64,000 bases of DNA from Desulfovibrio sp. Huiquan2017 (lineage in GTDB: Bacteria; Desulfobacterota; Desulfovibrionia; Desulfovibrionales; Desulfovibrionaceae), in NCBI RefSeq assembly GCF_017351175.1, contig NZ_JAFMPN010000004.1:186001-250000 (forward strand), given 5' to 3'. Under the pieces are notes generated by a model that was given only the letters and a program-made list of their open reading frames with translations, was not told the origin of the DNA and did no database searches. A program made the translations under genes and the position numbers. Positions 39,629-46,442 of this stretch are shown here, piece after piece; the first letter of the stretch is position 1; every line of letters starts with the position of its first letter.

Positions 39629-40426
39629 ATGCGCACGAAATGGTCCGCCTTTTTTCTGGCCCTCGTCCTGCTGCTTGCCCCGACGGCCTGGGCCGTCCGG
39701 GCGTCGGCCGGGGACGCCCTCTACCAATACGCGACCATCGACGCCCTTCTGGCCGGGGTCTACGACGGCAATCTGACCATGGACCGGCTGCTCACACACG
39801 GCGATTTCGGCCTCGGCACCCTGAACGGCCTGGACGGTGAACTGGTGGTCCTCGACGGGGTGGCCTACCACGCCGCGGCCGGAGGCCAAACCGACATCCC
39901 GGCCGGGGCGGCCATGACGCCCTTCGCCTGCGTAACCCACTTCACGCCGGGAATCGTCCTGGCCCTGCCCGCAATCCACGGGCTCGACGCCCTGAACGCG
40001 GCCGTGACCGCGCGTCTGCCCAGCAAGAACCGATTCTATGCGATCCGCATCGACGCCGCCTTCGACCGGGTGCGGACCCGGGCCATTCCCCGGCAAACAC
40101 CGCCCTATGCGCCGTTGGCCGAGGTCACGAAACAACAGGTGATTACAGACTTTTCGGGGCCCGGGACCCTGGTGGGACTCTACTCGCCCGACTTTGTCAA
40201 GGGCATCAACGTGCCCGGGTTCCACTGGCATTTCCTGACCGGGGACCGCACCGGAGGCGGACACGTCCTGGGCTGTTCCTTCGCTTCGACCGACGCCCAT
40301 CTGGACGAAATACGCTCATTCGCGTTAGACTTGCCCGACTCGTCCGATTTTGACCGGCTCGACCTGGGCGGTGACAGGAGCCGGGAACTGAAAATCGTGG
40401 AACAGGGGACATCGAAAACGGAGTAG
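39629..40426 (+). CDS. Exported alpha-acetolactate decarboxylase
   Basis: 265 aa. A cleavable signal peptide is clear: MRTKWSA, hydrophobic core, cut near AVRASA. The mature part matches BudA/AlsD: HGDFGLGTLNGLDGELVVLDG with the conserved Glu71, and the metal site FHWHFLTGDRTGGGHVLGC with His199, His201 and His212. The enzyme turns acetolactate into acetoin; the usual versions in fermenters are often cytoplasmic, so an exported form raises the question of substrate supply. It lies 8 bases after cheD and 4 bases before the next gene. No acetolactate synthase is nearby. Confidence 0.88.
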   Translation: MRTKWSAFFLALVLLLAPTAWAVRASAGDALYQYATIDALLAGVYDGNLTMDRLLTHGDFGLGTLNGLDGELVVLDGVAYHAAAGGQTDIPAGAAMTPFACVTHFTPGIVLALPAIHGLDALNAAVTARLPSKNRFYAIRIDAAFDRVRTRAIPRQTPPYAPLAEVTKQQVITDFSGPGTLVGLYSPDFVKGINVPGFHWHFLTGDRTGGGHVLGCSFASTDAHLDEIRSFALDLPDSSDFDRLDLGGDRSRELKIVEQGTSKTE

Positions 40427-40430
40427 ATTC

Positions 40431-41702
40431 ATGCCGCAATACCCGGTGCGCATCAACCCGGAGCTCATGCCTATCATGGACCGTTACCTGGCGCTGCGCC
40501 GCGTCGGGCTCGAAAAACTCCGGATGGCCGTGGCGGCGGGCGATTACGCGGCGGTGGCGCGGCAGGGACATATTCTCAAGGGGAGCGGCGGTTCCTACGG
40601 ATTACCCCGGCTGTCCGAACTGGGGGCGGCCATAGAAAACGCCGGGCAGCGAGGGGAGTTGGCGGCGGCCGCCAAACTGACCAAGGCCGTGGGCGAGTAT
40701 CTGGACAATGTGGATATCACCTATCAAGCAAGGACACCGGCCATGCGCATCCTGATGTTCGCCATAAATGATCCCGCCGGGACCGCCATTCAGTTCTGCA
40801 AGGCGCTCAACCGCCACACAGGACACTCGGCCCGCCTGGTCACCCTGGAAACCCGTTACGCACACGATTGGGAAAAGGACCTGCATATCCCGGACCTCGG
40901 CCCGGACGGCATGGAGGAAGTCGCCATCCTCATGCGCGAGGCCGACGTCTTCCACTTCCACATGACCTGTGACGAAAACCAGCCCTTCGGCCCGCTCAAG
41001 CCCGCCGACTACCTCAAGGGCAAGCTCGTGGTCCACCACCATCACGGTCACCACGACTTTCGTTCCGACCCCGAGTCCTTCCGCGAGAAATACCGGCAAC
41101 GCAAGCGGACCAACCTGCTCGTGTCCACCCCGGACCTGCTCAAGCTCCTGCCCGAGGCCCGCTGGATGCCCAACGCGGTGCCCATCAACGACCCGCTGCT
41201 CAAGCCCATGTGGGGCCGCTTCGACGATCCGGGCCAGCTCAGGGTCTGCCATTCTCCCACCCGCAGGGACCTGAAAAACACCGAAGAATTCCTGGCTGCG
41301 GTCAAGTACGTCAACCGGCGCAACATCTATCTTTCCGTAGACCTCATCGACAATGTGCCCAACCACGAATGCCTGGCGCGCAAACGGCGTTGCCACGCCC
41401 TGTTCGACCACATGCAGGGATACTACGGGGTATCCAGCCTGGAGGGGTTGTCCCAGGGACTGGCCGTCATCGCGGGGCTGGACGACTGGAACCGGATGCA
41501 CATCGGCAAATTCGCCGGGACCGATGACCTGCCCTGGCTTACGGCCACCAATCAGGACGAACTGGCCGCCCTGTTGCTTCGGCTGGTCAAGGACCGCGAC
41601 TATTGCGAACGGGCGGGCGAAGCGGGCCGCGCATTCATGGAGGCGTGCTGGTCGGATCAACGCATCGCACACGAGCTGGCCGCCTACTACGAGGCCCTCT
41701 GA
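40431..41702 (+). CDS. Hpt-domain / glycosyltransferase fusion, or two in-frame genes
   Basis: 423 aa in one open frame from the ATG at 40431 (GGAG seven bases before). Residues 1-100 are a histidine phosphotransfer domain with the motif HILKGSGGSYGLPRLSELG, His47 being the phosphate site. From residue 105 (MRILMFAINDPAGTA) the rest resembles a family 1/GT-B glycosyltransferase, ending GVSSLEGLSQGLAVIAGLDDWN, the region that holds the donor-binding Glu in GT-B enzymes. The ATG at 40743 has its own AAGGA eight bases before it, so the transferase may be made separately. No stop or frameshift lies between them. Confidence 0.7.
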   Translation: MPQYPVRINPELMPIMDRYLALRRVGLEKLRMAVAAGDYAAVARQGHILKGSGGSYGLPRLSELGAAIENAGQRGELAAAAKLTKAVGEYLDNVDITYQARTPAMRILMFAINDPAGTAIQFCKALNRHTGHSARLVTLETRYAHDWEKDLHIPDLGPDGMEEVAILMREADVFHFHMTCDENQPFGPLKPADYLKGKLVVHHHHGHHDFRSDPESFREKYRQRKRTNLLVSTPDLLKLLPEARWMPNAVPINDPLLKPMWGRFDDPGQLRVCHSPTRRDLKNTEEFLAAVKYVNRRNIYLSVDLIDNVPNHECLARKRRCHALFDHMQGYYGVSSLEGLSQGLAVIAGLDDWNRMHIGKFAGTDDLPWLTATNQDELAALLLRLVKDRDYCERAGEAGRAFMEACWSDQRIAHELAAYYEAL

Positions 41703-41776
41703 CCGCTTCCGGCTTTGCCTTTGGCCGACAATTCCAGTATACCCCACTAGAGTTTTTCATTCAGCAAGGGGTACGC

Positions 41777-42448
41777 ATGACCAAAAACTTCCGGCTCCGG
41801 ATCCTGTTCCTGGCGGCCTGCGCCATGGCCGGGCTCGCCGTCGCGGTCCTGTCCATCCGCCCGGCCACGGCTGAAGAAACGGTGCGCCACGAGGTGCGCA
41901 TGGATGTGGACTTCACGGTCCTGCCCATCGTCCTGCCCGACGGCACCGAAGCCCCCGCCGAATCCACCGCCGACCAGCCGGAAGCCGCGACCGCCCCCGA
42001 ACAACCGACATCCGCCGACCAGGCCACGGCGCCCGCCCCCGAATCCCCCGCCGATACGGCCGGTCCCGAACCGGCGGCCGAGGCCGCCAACACGGCGGAG
42101 ATCCCGGCCATGGCTCCGGTCGCGGGCGCGGGGACGATCCGCTCCGTGGTCTTGGATGAAACCGCCCAGGGCTTCAGCATCCAGGTGGTCGCCGACCGCG
42201 CCGTGGGCCAGACCGCGGTCATACGCCTGGAAAATCCCCGGCGGCTGGTGGTGGATATCCTGGGCCCGTGGCGCTACCGGGGCGTCAACGTCTTGCGCTC
42301 GGAGGGCGCGGTCAAGCATCTGGTCCTGGGCGAACACCCGGACCACTTCCGTATGGTCGTGCACTTCCGCACGCCGCCGAAAAAGCCGGTCATGCCGGAC
42401 ATCAAGAAGGCCGGGGACGAACTCCACGTCCTGGTCCCCCTGCCCTAG
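41777..42448 (+). CDS. Exported AMIN-domain protein
   Basis: 223 aa from the ATG at 41777 (AAGGGG before). A signal peptide (about 1-32, ending RPATAEE) precedes a Pro/Ala/Glu-rich linker (about 52-105), which is low complexity. The C-terminal 110 residues form an AMIN domain (IRLENPRRLVVDILGPW, VKHLVLGEHPDHFRMVVHF). AMIN domains bring envelope proteins to peptidoglycan or to secretin complexes. No enzyme domain is attached. It lies 74 bases after the Hpt/glycosyltransferase gene. Confidence 0.85.
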   Translation: MTKNFRLRILFLAACAMAGLAVAVLSIRPATAEETVRHEVRMDVDFTVLPIVLPDGTEAPAESTADQPEAATAPEQPTSADQATAPAPESPADTAGPEPAAEAANTAEIPAMAPVAGAGTIRSVVLDETAQGFSIQVVADRAVGQTAVIRLENPRRLVVDILGPWRYRGVNVLRSEGAVKHLVLGEHPDHFRMVVHFRTPPKKPVMPDIKKAGDELHVLVPLP

Positions 42449-42458
42449 CACCCCCACC

Positions 42459-42480
42459 CTGTGACGCAATTGTCACAAAC
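42459..42480 (+). promoter_or_regulatory. Pho-box-like site upstream of pstB-phoU
   Basis: CTGTGAC-GCAA-TTGTCAC-AAAC gives two 7-base half-sites 11 bases apart, the layout of a PhoB box (consensus CTGTCAT with 4-base spacers). A weaker third unit, GAGTCAT, starts at 42481. Also visible is TGTGAC-N6-GTCACA symmetry. It lies 90 bases before pstB. Confidence 0.45.
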
Positions 42481-42570
42481 GAGTCATTGTCTCGTAACTC
42501 CACCGGGTTACTCGTGATGCGTTGCGCCGCTGGCGGAACACATCTTTTCAATTGCCACGGAGCATGAACA

Positions 42571-43332
42571 ATGACGAAGACCATCAAGGTGTCTTCCTCC
42601 AGCCTTGATTTCCACTACGGCGACTTCAAGGCCCTGGAAGACATCAGCATCGACTTCGAGTCCAACAAGGTCACCGCGCTCATCGGGCCGTCCGGGTGCG
42701 GCAAGTCCACGTATCTTCGCTGCATCAATCGCATGAACGACCTCATCCCCGGTACCCGGGTCGATGGCAAAATGACCCTCGACGGCCAGGACATCTATGC
42801 CCCGGGCCTGGATGTGGTCTCCCTGCGCCGACGCATCGGCATGGTCTTCCAGAAGCCCAACCCCTTCCCCAAGACCATATTCGAAAACGTGGCCTACGGA
42901 CTGCGCGTCAACGGAGTCAAAGACAAGCAATTCATGGAGCAGAAGGTGGAGGAGAGCCTCCAGGGCGCGGCCCTGTGGGACGAGGTCAAGGACCGGCTGC
43001 ACACCTCGGCGCTGGGGCTGTCCGGCGGCCAGCAGCAGAGGCTGTGCATCGCCCGCGCCCTGGCCGTGGAGCCCGAGGTCCTGCTCATGGACGAGCCCGC
43101 CTCGGCGCTGGACCCCATCGCCACCCAGAAGATCGAGGACCTCATCCACGAACTCAAGAAGGAGTTCACGATCATCATCGTCACCCACTCCATGCAGCAG
43201 GCGGCCCGCGTGTCCGACCGAACCGCCTTCTTCTACATGGGCAAGCTGATCGAGGTGGACGACACCAAGACCATGTTCACCAACCCCGCCAACAAACAGA
43301 CGGAAGATTACATCACGGGCCGTTTCGGTTAA
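42571..43332 (+). CDS. pstB: Phosphate ABC transporter ATP-binding protein PstB
   Basis: 253 aa. Walker [15 protein letters not shown]-loop [18 protein letters not shown] (the PstB-specific form), signature [15 protein letters not shown] and Walker [13 protein letters not shown]. The ATPase of the high-affinity phosphate importer. pstS, pstC and pstA are not next to it; phoU follows after 27 bases. Confidence 0.95.
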   Translation: MTKTIKVSSSSLDFHYGDFKALEDISIDFESNKVTALIGPSGCGKSTYLRCINRMNDLIPGTRVDGKMTLDGQDIYAPGLDVVSLRRRIGMVFQKPNPFPKTIFENVAYGLRVNGVKDKQFMEQKVEESLQGAALWDEVKDRLHTSALGLSGGQQQRLCIARALAVEPEVLLMDEPASALDPIATQKIEDLIHELKKEFTIIIVTHSMQQAARVSDRTAFFYMGKLIEVDDTKTMFTNPANKQTEDYITGRFG

Positions 43333-43359
43333 GCTGAACAGCAAAGGACGCAACGCATC

Positions 43360-44025
43360 ATGGAACAACGCGCACATTTTTCCAAAAAACTAGAGGACCT
43401 CAAGGTCATGGTCCTGCGCATGGCGGCCCTGTCCGAGTCGGCCGTGCACAAGGCGATCCGGGCCTACCTCGAAAACGACGCCGACCTGGCCGAAGCGGTC
43501 ATCGTCGGCGACGAAACCATCAACGAGATGGAAGACGAGATCGACAACTTCAGCCTGGAGCTGCTCGCCCTGGACCAGCCCATGGCCGTGGACCTGCGCA
43601 CCATCGTCGGTGCGCAGCGCATCACGGTGAACCTGGAGCGGCTCGGCGACGAGGCGGTAAACCTGGCCCACAGGGCCATCTTCCTGTCCACCCGGCCGCC
43701 CATGCCCCACAACCCCAAGATGGAAGACCTGGCCAATACGGTCAAGAAGATGCTCTCCGAGGCGCTCAAGGCCTACGTGGACGACGACGTCTCCCTGGCC
43801 GGGCAGATCTGCCGCATGGACGACAAGGCCGACGACCTGACCATCGCCATTCTCCGCCAGATGGTCGCCGACATGGTCACCGAGTCGCGCATCGTGGAAC
43901 GGGGCGTGCACGCCATCATCGGCGCGCGCCACCTGGAACGCATCGGCGACCTGTCCACCAACGTGGCCGAGACCGTGGTCTTCGTTGTGGAAGGCACCAG
44001 CATGAAACACAACTGCCGGGGCTGA
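43360..44025 (+). CDS. phoU: Phosphate signalling protein PhoU
   Basis: 221 aa. Two tandem three-helix PhoU domains with the metal-binding patterns DETINEMEDEIDN and RLGDEAVNLAHRA in the first, and DDKADDL and RHLERIGDLSTNVAE in the second. It represses the Pho response when phosphate is plentiful, through PstSCAB and PhoR. It probably forms an operon with pstB; a bidirectional terminator follows. Confidence 0.95.
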   Translation: MEQRAHFSKKLEDLKVMVLRMAALSESAVHKAIRAYLENDADLAEAVIVGDETINEMEDEIDNFSLELLALDQPMAVDLRTIVGAQRITVNLERLGDEAVNLAHRAIFLSTRPPMPHNPKMEDLANTVKKMLSEALKAYVDDDVSLAGQICRMDDKADDLTIAILRQMVADMVTESRIVERGVHAIIGARHLERIGDLSTNVAETVVFVVEGTSMKHNCRG

Positions 44026-44043
44026 TCCACGCCGCACGAAGCA

Positions 44044-44083
44044 AAAGGCCCGCCCCGTCCAAACCAGGACGGAGCGGGCCTTT
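44044..44083. terminator. Bidirectional terminator between phoU and the Hpt gene
   Basis: AAAGGCCCGC-C-CCGTCC pairs with GGACGG-A-GCGGGCCTTT around AAACCA. T-rich sequence follows on both strands (TTTCCGTTG forward, TTTTGCTTC reverse). It serves the convergent phoU and Hpt genes. Confidence 0.85.
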
Positions 44084-44122
44084 CCGTTGTCTTCTGCAAA
44101 ACGGCCGGTCGGGGACAAGGTT

Positions 44123-44494
44123 TTACGCCCGGTCCAGTTCGGCCAGCAGATCGTCGGAGCGTCGTTCCAGTTCGGTCAGCAGTTCGGGACAAAGGATCTC
44201 GCCCCCGCCCCGGGCGCAACATTCGAGTTCGTACGCGGCCCGGCGAACGGCATCGGCCCCAAGGCTCGCCCCCACGCTCTTAACGGTATGGCTATGCAAG
44301 GCCACGGCGGGAAAATCACCGTCCGCCAAGGCCCGCCGGACGCCTTCCAGGCGCAAGCGGATCTCCATGGCCGCCTTGGGCAGCAACAGCGCGAATTCCT
44401 CCGGGGTCAGCCCCATCTCCGCACTGGCCATCACCGGATCGAAAACCGCCGAACGCCGACCGTCTCCCTCATCGCCTTCGGAAGTACTCGTCAT
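44123..44494 (-). CDS. Stand-alone Hpt domain protein
   Basis: 123 aa. A helical phosphotransfer domain with ALHSHTVKSVGASLGAD near residues 65-81; the first His of the HxxKxxxxxxG pattern (His68) would carry the phosphate. It would pass phosphate between a hybrid kinase and a response regulator, but no hybrid kinase is encoded in the window. Convergent with phoU. The preceding gene on this strand (HxlR regulator) ends 72 bases away, so it may be read from there or from its own promoter. Confidence 0.85.
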   Translation of the reverse strand: MTSTSEGDEGDGRRSAVFDPVMASAEMGLTPEEFALLLPKAAMEIRLRLEGVRRALADGDFPAVALHSHTVKSVGASLGADAVRRAAYELECCARGGGEILCPELLTELERRSDDLLAELDRA

Positions 44495-44566
44495 TCCCCC
44501 CCCTTTTTGCCCCGAGCCTAACGCAGGCTCCCCCGGGTGAAAAGAAAATCATGGAAAGCCCGGCAG

Positions 44567-44947
44567 CTAGACGGCTTCGGCCGCGTCGGGTTGTTGCCGG
44601 GCATACCATTCGGCATAGACCTCGCCCCAACGGCACAGACTGCCGATGACCGGCATGATGCTCTCCCCCAGTTCGGTCAGGGAATACTCCACCTTGGGCG
44701 GAACCTGGGCGTAGACCTCGCGCCGGACCACGCCGTCCGCCTCCAGCTCGCGCAATTGCTGGGTGAGCATCTTCTGGGTGATGTTCGGGATGGATCGCCT
44801 GACCTCGCTGAAACGCATAGTTCCCTCGTTTCCCAGCCGATGGATGATGAGCGGCTTCCACTTGCCGCCGATGACCTGCAAGGTCAACTCCATGCTGCAA
44901 TAATACTTCTTGTCGCCGCAAACCTTCAGAGGACACGCCTCGGCCAT
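44567..44947 (-). CDS. HxlR-family transcriptional regulator
   Basis: 126 aa from the ATG at 44947 (GGGAG seven bases before); upstream in-frame starts only add unrelated sequence. Winged helix with [51 protein letters not shown] and the wing [12 protein letters not shown]. The cysteine before MELTL (Cys17) corresponds to the redox-sensing Cys of YodB/HypR-type members; three more cysteines lie nearby. Divergent from a nitroreductase gene, which it probably controls, as is common for HxlR proteins responding to quinones or electrophiles. Confidence 0.9.
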   Translation of the reverse strand: MAEACPLKVCGDKKYYCSMELTLQVIGGKWKPLIIHRLGNEGTMRFSEVRRSIPNITQKMLTQQLRELEADGVVRREVYAQVPPKVEYSLTELGESIMPVIGSLCRWGEVYAEWYARQQPDAAEAV

Positions 44948-45021
44948 AACTTTTCTCCCGATCCGCAAGCGCCCCTCCCGGAGCGTCTTCGGCCTGCTGG
45001 TATCTTTTGGGTTACTATAGA

Positions 45022-45031
45022 ACTTTGAAGT
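45022..45031. promoter_or_regulatory. Possible HxlR operator half-sites
   Basis: ACTT-TG-AAGT is an inverted repeat in the 167-base gap between the divergent HxlR and nitroreductase genes, with a further TACTTGATCTT just downstream. It is short and could be chance; the site class fits what HxlR-type regulators bind. Confidence 0.25.
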
Positions 45032-45114
45032 GCGTACTTGATCTTTTCTCTCCGTTAGCAGAGAACATGAACAAGGTAAACAAGTGCTCCGCACTCCCAA
45101 CCAGGAGGTTGAAT

Positions 45115-45624
45115 ATGGATACTATGGAAGCCCTGTGCACCCGGCGCAGCGTACGCAAATTTGAAAACAAGCCCGTCCCCGACGAGATGGTCAAGCAGAT
45201 CCTTGACGCGGCCATGATGGCCCCCAGCGCGGGCAACGGCCAGCCGTGGCAGTTCATCGTGGTCAACGAACGGACCCGGCTCGACGCCATGGTGGACCTG
45301 CACCCCTACGTCCAGATGGTCCGGCAGGCCCAGTTGGGCATCATCGTCTGCGGCGATCTGTCCAAGGAGAAGTTCCCGGGCTACTGGGTCCAGGACTGCG
45401 CCGCAGCCATGGAAAACCTGCTCCTGGCCGTACACGCCCTGGGCCTGGGCGCGGTCTGGACCGGCATCTATCCCAAGGAGGACCGGGTGGCCGGCTATCG
45501 GGCCATGTTCAACATCCCGGACCACGTCATGCCCCTTGGCTTCGCCCCCATCGGCTGGCCCGCACAGCAACCCAAATCCGAAAGCCGCTTCAATCCGGAC
45601 CGAATCCACTACAACACCTATTAG
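45115..45624 (+). CDS. Nitroreductase-family protein
   Basis: 169 aa, AGGAGGT before the ATG at 45115. FMN-binding features of the family: [18 protein letters not shown] at the start, [39 protein letters not shown] and the C-terminal stretch with [14 protein letters not shown] short member (169 aa), typical of anaerobes. It reduces nitro compounds, quinones or similar acceptors with NAD(P)H. Forms an operon with the flavoprotein gene 9 bases downstream. Confidence 0.92.
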   Translation: MDTMEALCTRRSVRKFENKPVPDEMVKQILDAAMMAPSAGNGQPWQFIVVNERTRLDAMVDLHPYVQMVRQAQLGIIVCGDLSKEKFPGYWVQDCAAAMENLLLAVHALGLGAVWTGIYPKEDRVAGYRAMFNIPDHVMPLGFAPIGWPAQQPKSESRFNPDRIHYNTY

Positions 45625-45633
45625 GAGCGTCCC

Positions 45634-46209
45634 ATGAAAGTTGTCGCATTCAACGGCTCCGCCCGGAAGGGTGGCAATACCGCCGAGATGATCAAACGCG
45701 TCCTGGCCAAACTCGAGGCCCAGGGCATCGAGACCGAGATGATCGAGCTGGCGGGCAAGAAAATGCACGGTTGCATCGCCTGCTACAAATGCGCGGAGAA
45801 AAAGGACCGCCGCTGCGCCGTCAAGGACGACTTCCTCAATGAATGTATCGAGGCCATGGAAGCCGCCGACGGCATCCTGCTCGCCTCGCCCACCTACTTC
45901 GCGACCATCACCACCGAAATGAGCGCCCTCATCGACCGCGCGGGCATGGTCGGCATGGTCAACGACTCCATGTACGCCCGCAAGGTCGGCGCAGCCATCG
46001 TCACCGCCCGGCGCGGCGGGGCCATGCAGACCTTCAACACCATCAACGCCTTCTTCTCCAGCCAGCAGATGATCGTCCCCGGCTCCCGCTACTGGAACAT
46101 GGGCTTCGGCCGAGAAAAAGGCGAGGTGCTCAAGGACGAAGAAGGCATGCTGACCATGGACATCCTCGGTGACAACATGGCCTGGCTTCTGCACAAGATC
46201 CAGGACTAA
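45634..46209 (+). CDS. Flavodoxin-fold NADPH-dependent FMN reductase-like protein
   Basis: 191 aa, TAGGAG before the ATG. The FMN loop MKVVAFNGSARKGGNTAEMI opens the protein; GCIACYKCAEKKDRRCAVKDDF holds a cysteine group (CxxCxxC then C) as in iron-sulfur flavoproteins, and LLASPTYFATITTEMSALIDR is the second flavin loop. It probably supplies electrons in the same stress response as the nitroreductase, under the divergent HxlR regulator. A related gene lies at 29499. Confidence 0.9.
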   Translation: MKVVAFNGSARKGGNTAEMIKRVLAKLEAQGIETEMIELAGKKMHGCIACYKCAEKKDRRCAVKDDFLNECIEAMEAADGILLASPTYFATITTEMSALIDRAGMVGMVNDSMYARKVGAAIVTARRGGAMQTFNTINAFFSSQQMIVPGSRYWNMGFGREKGEVLKDEEGMLTMDILGDNMAWLLHKIQD

Positions 46210-46234
46210 CACCTCCGCCCGCTCACACTCGGAC

Positions 46235-46270
46235 AAGAGGCCCGCTCCGGCAATCCGGAGCGGGCCTCTT
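46235..46270 (+). terminator. Rho-independent terminator
   Basis: AAGAGGCCCGCTCCGG and its exact complement form a 16-bp stem around CAAT. Only short T stretches follow. It closes the nitroreductase-flavoprotein operon, 25 bases after the stop. The remaining 172 bases up to the kinase hold no gene that I can see. Confidence 0.8.
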
Positions 46271-46442
46271 GCGCCTCTTCGAAAACGTTTTTCCCTCTCC
46301 GCCCCAACCCTTCTCCGCGCCATGCAACCATCCTTTCGAGATTGCAGGAGCCGTGCATTTTATCCAAGGGGACTTTCGGCCGCGTAAGGACGGAAGGCCC
46401 GGAAAAACCGTGCGGAAAGGCCTTCTCCCCGACAGCGCTCCC

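Noticed and set aside
42460-42477. TGTGAC-N6-GTCACA as a CRP/FNR-type site
   Set aside because: The TGTGA and TCACA halves are 8 rather than 6 bases apart, and the direct-repeat reading as a Pho box fits the pstB-phoU context better.
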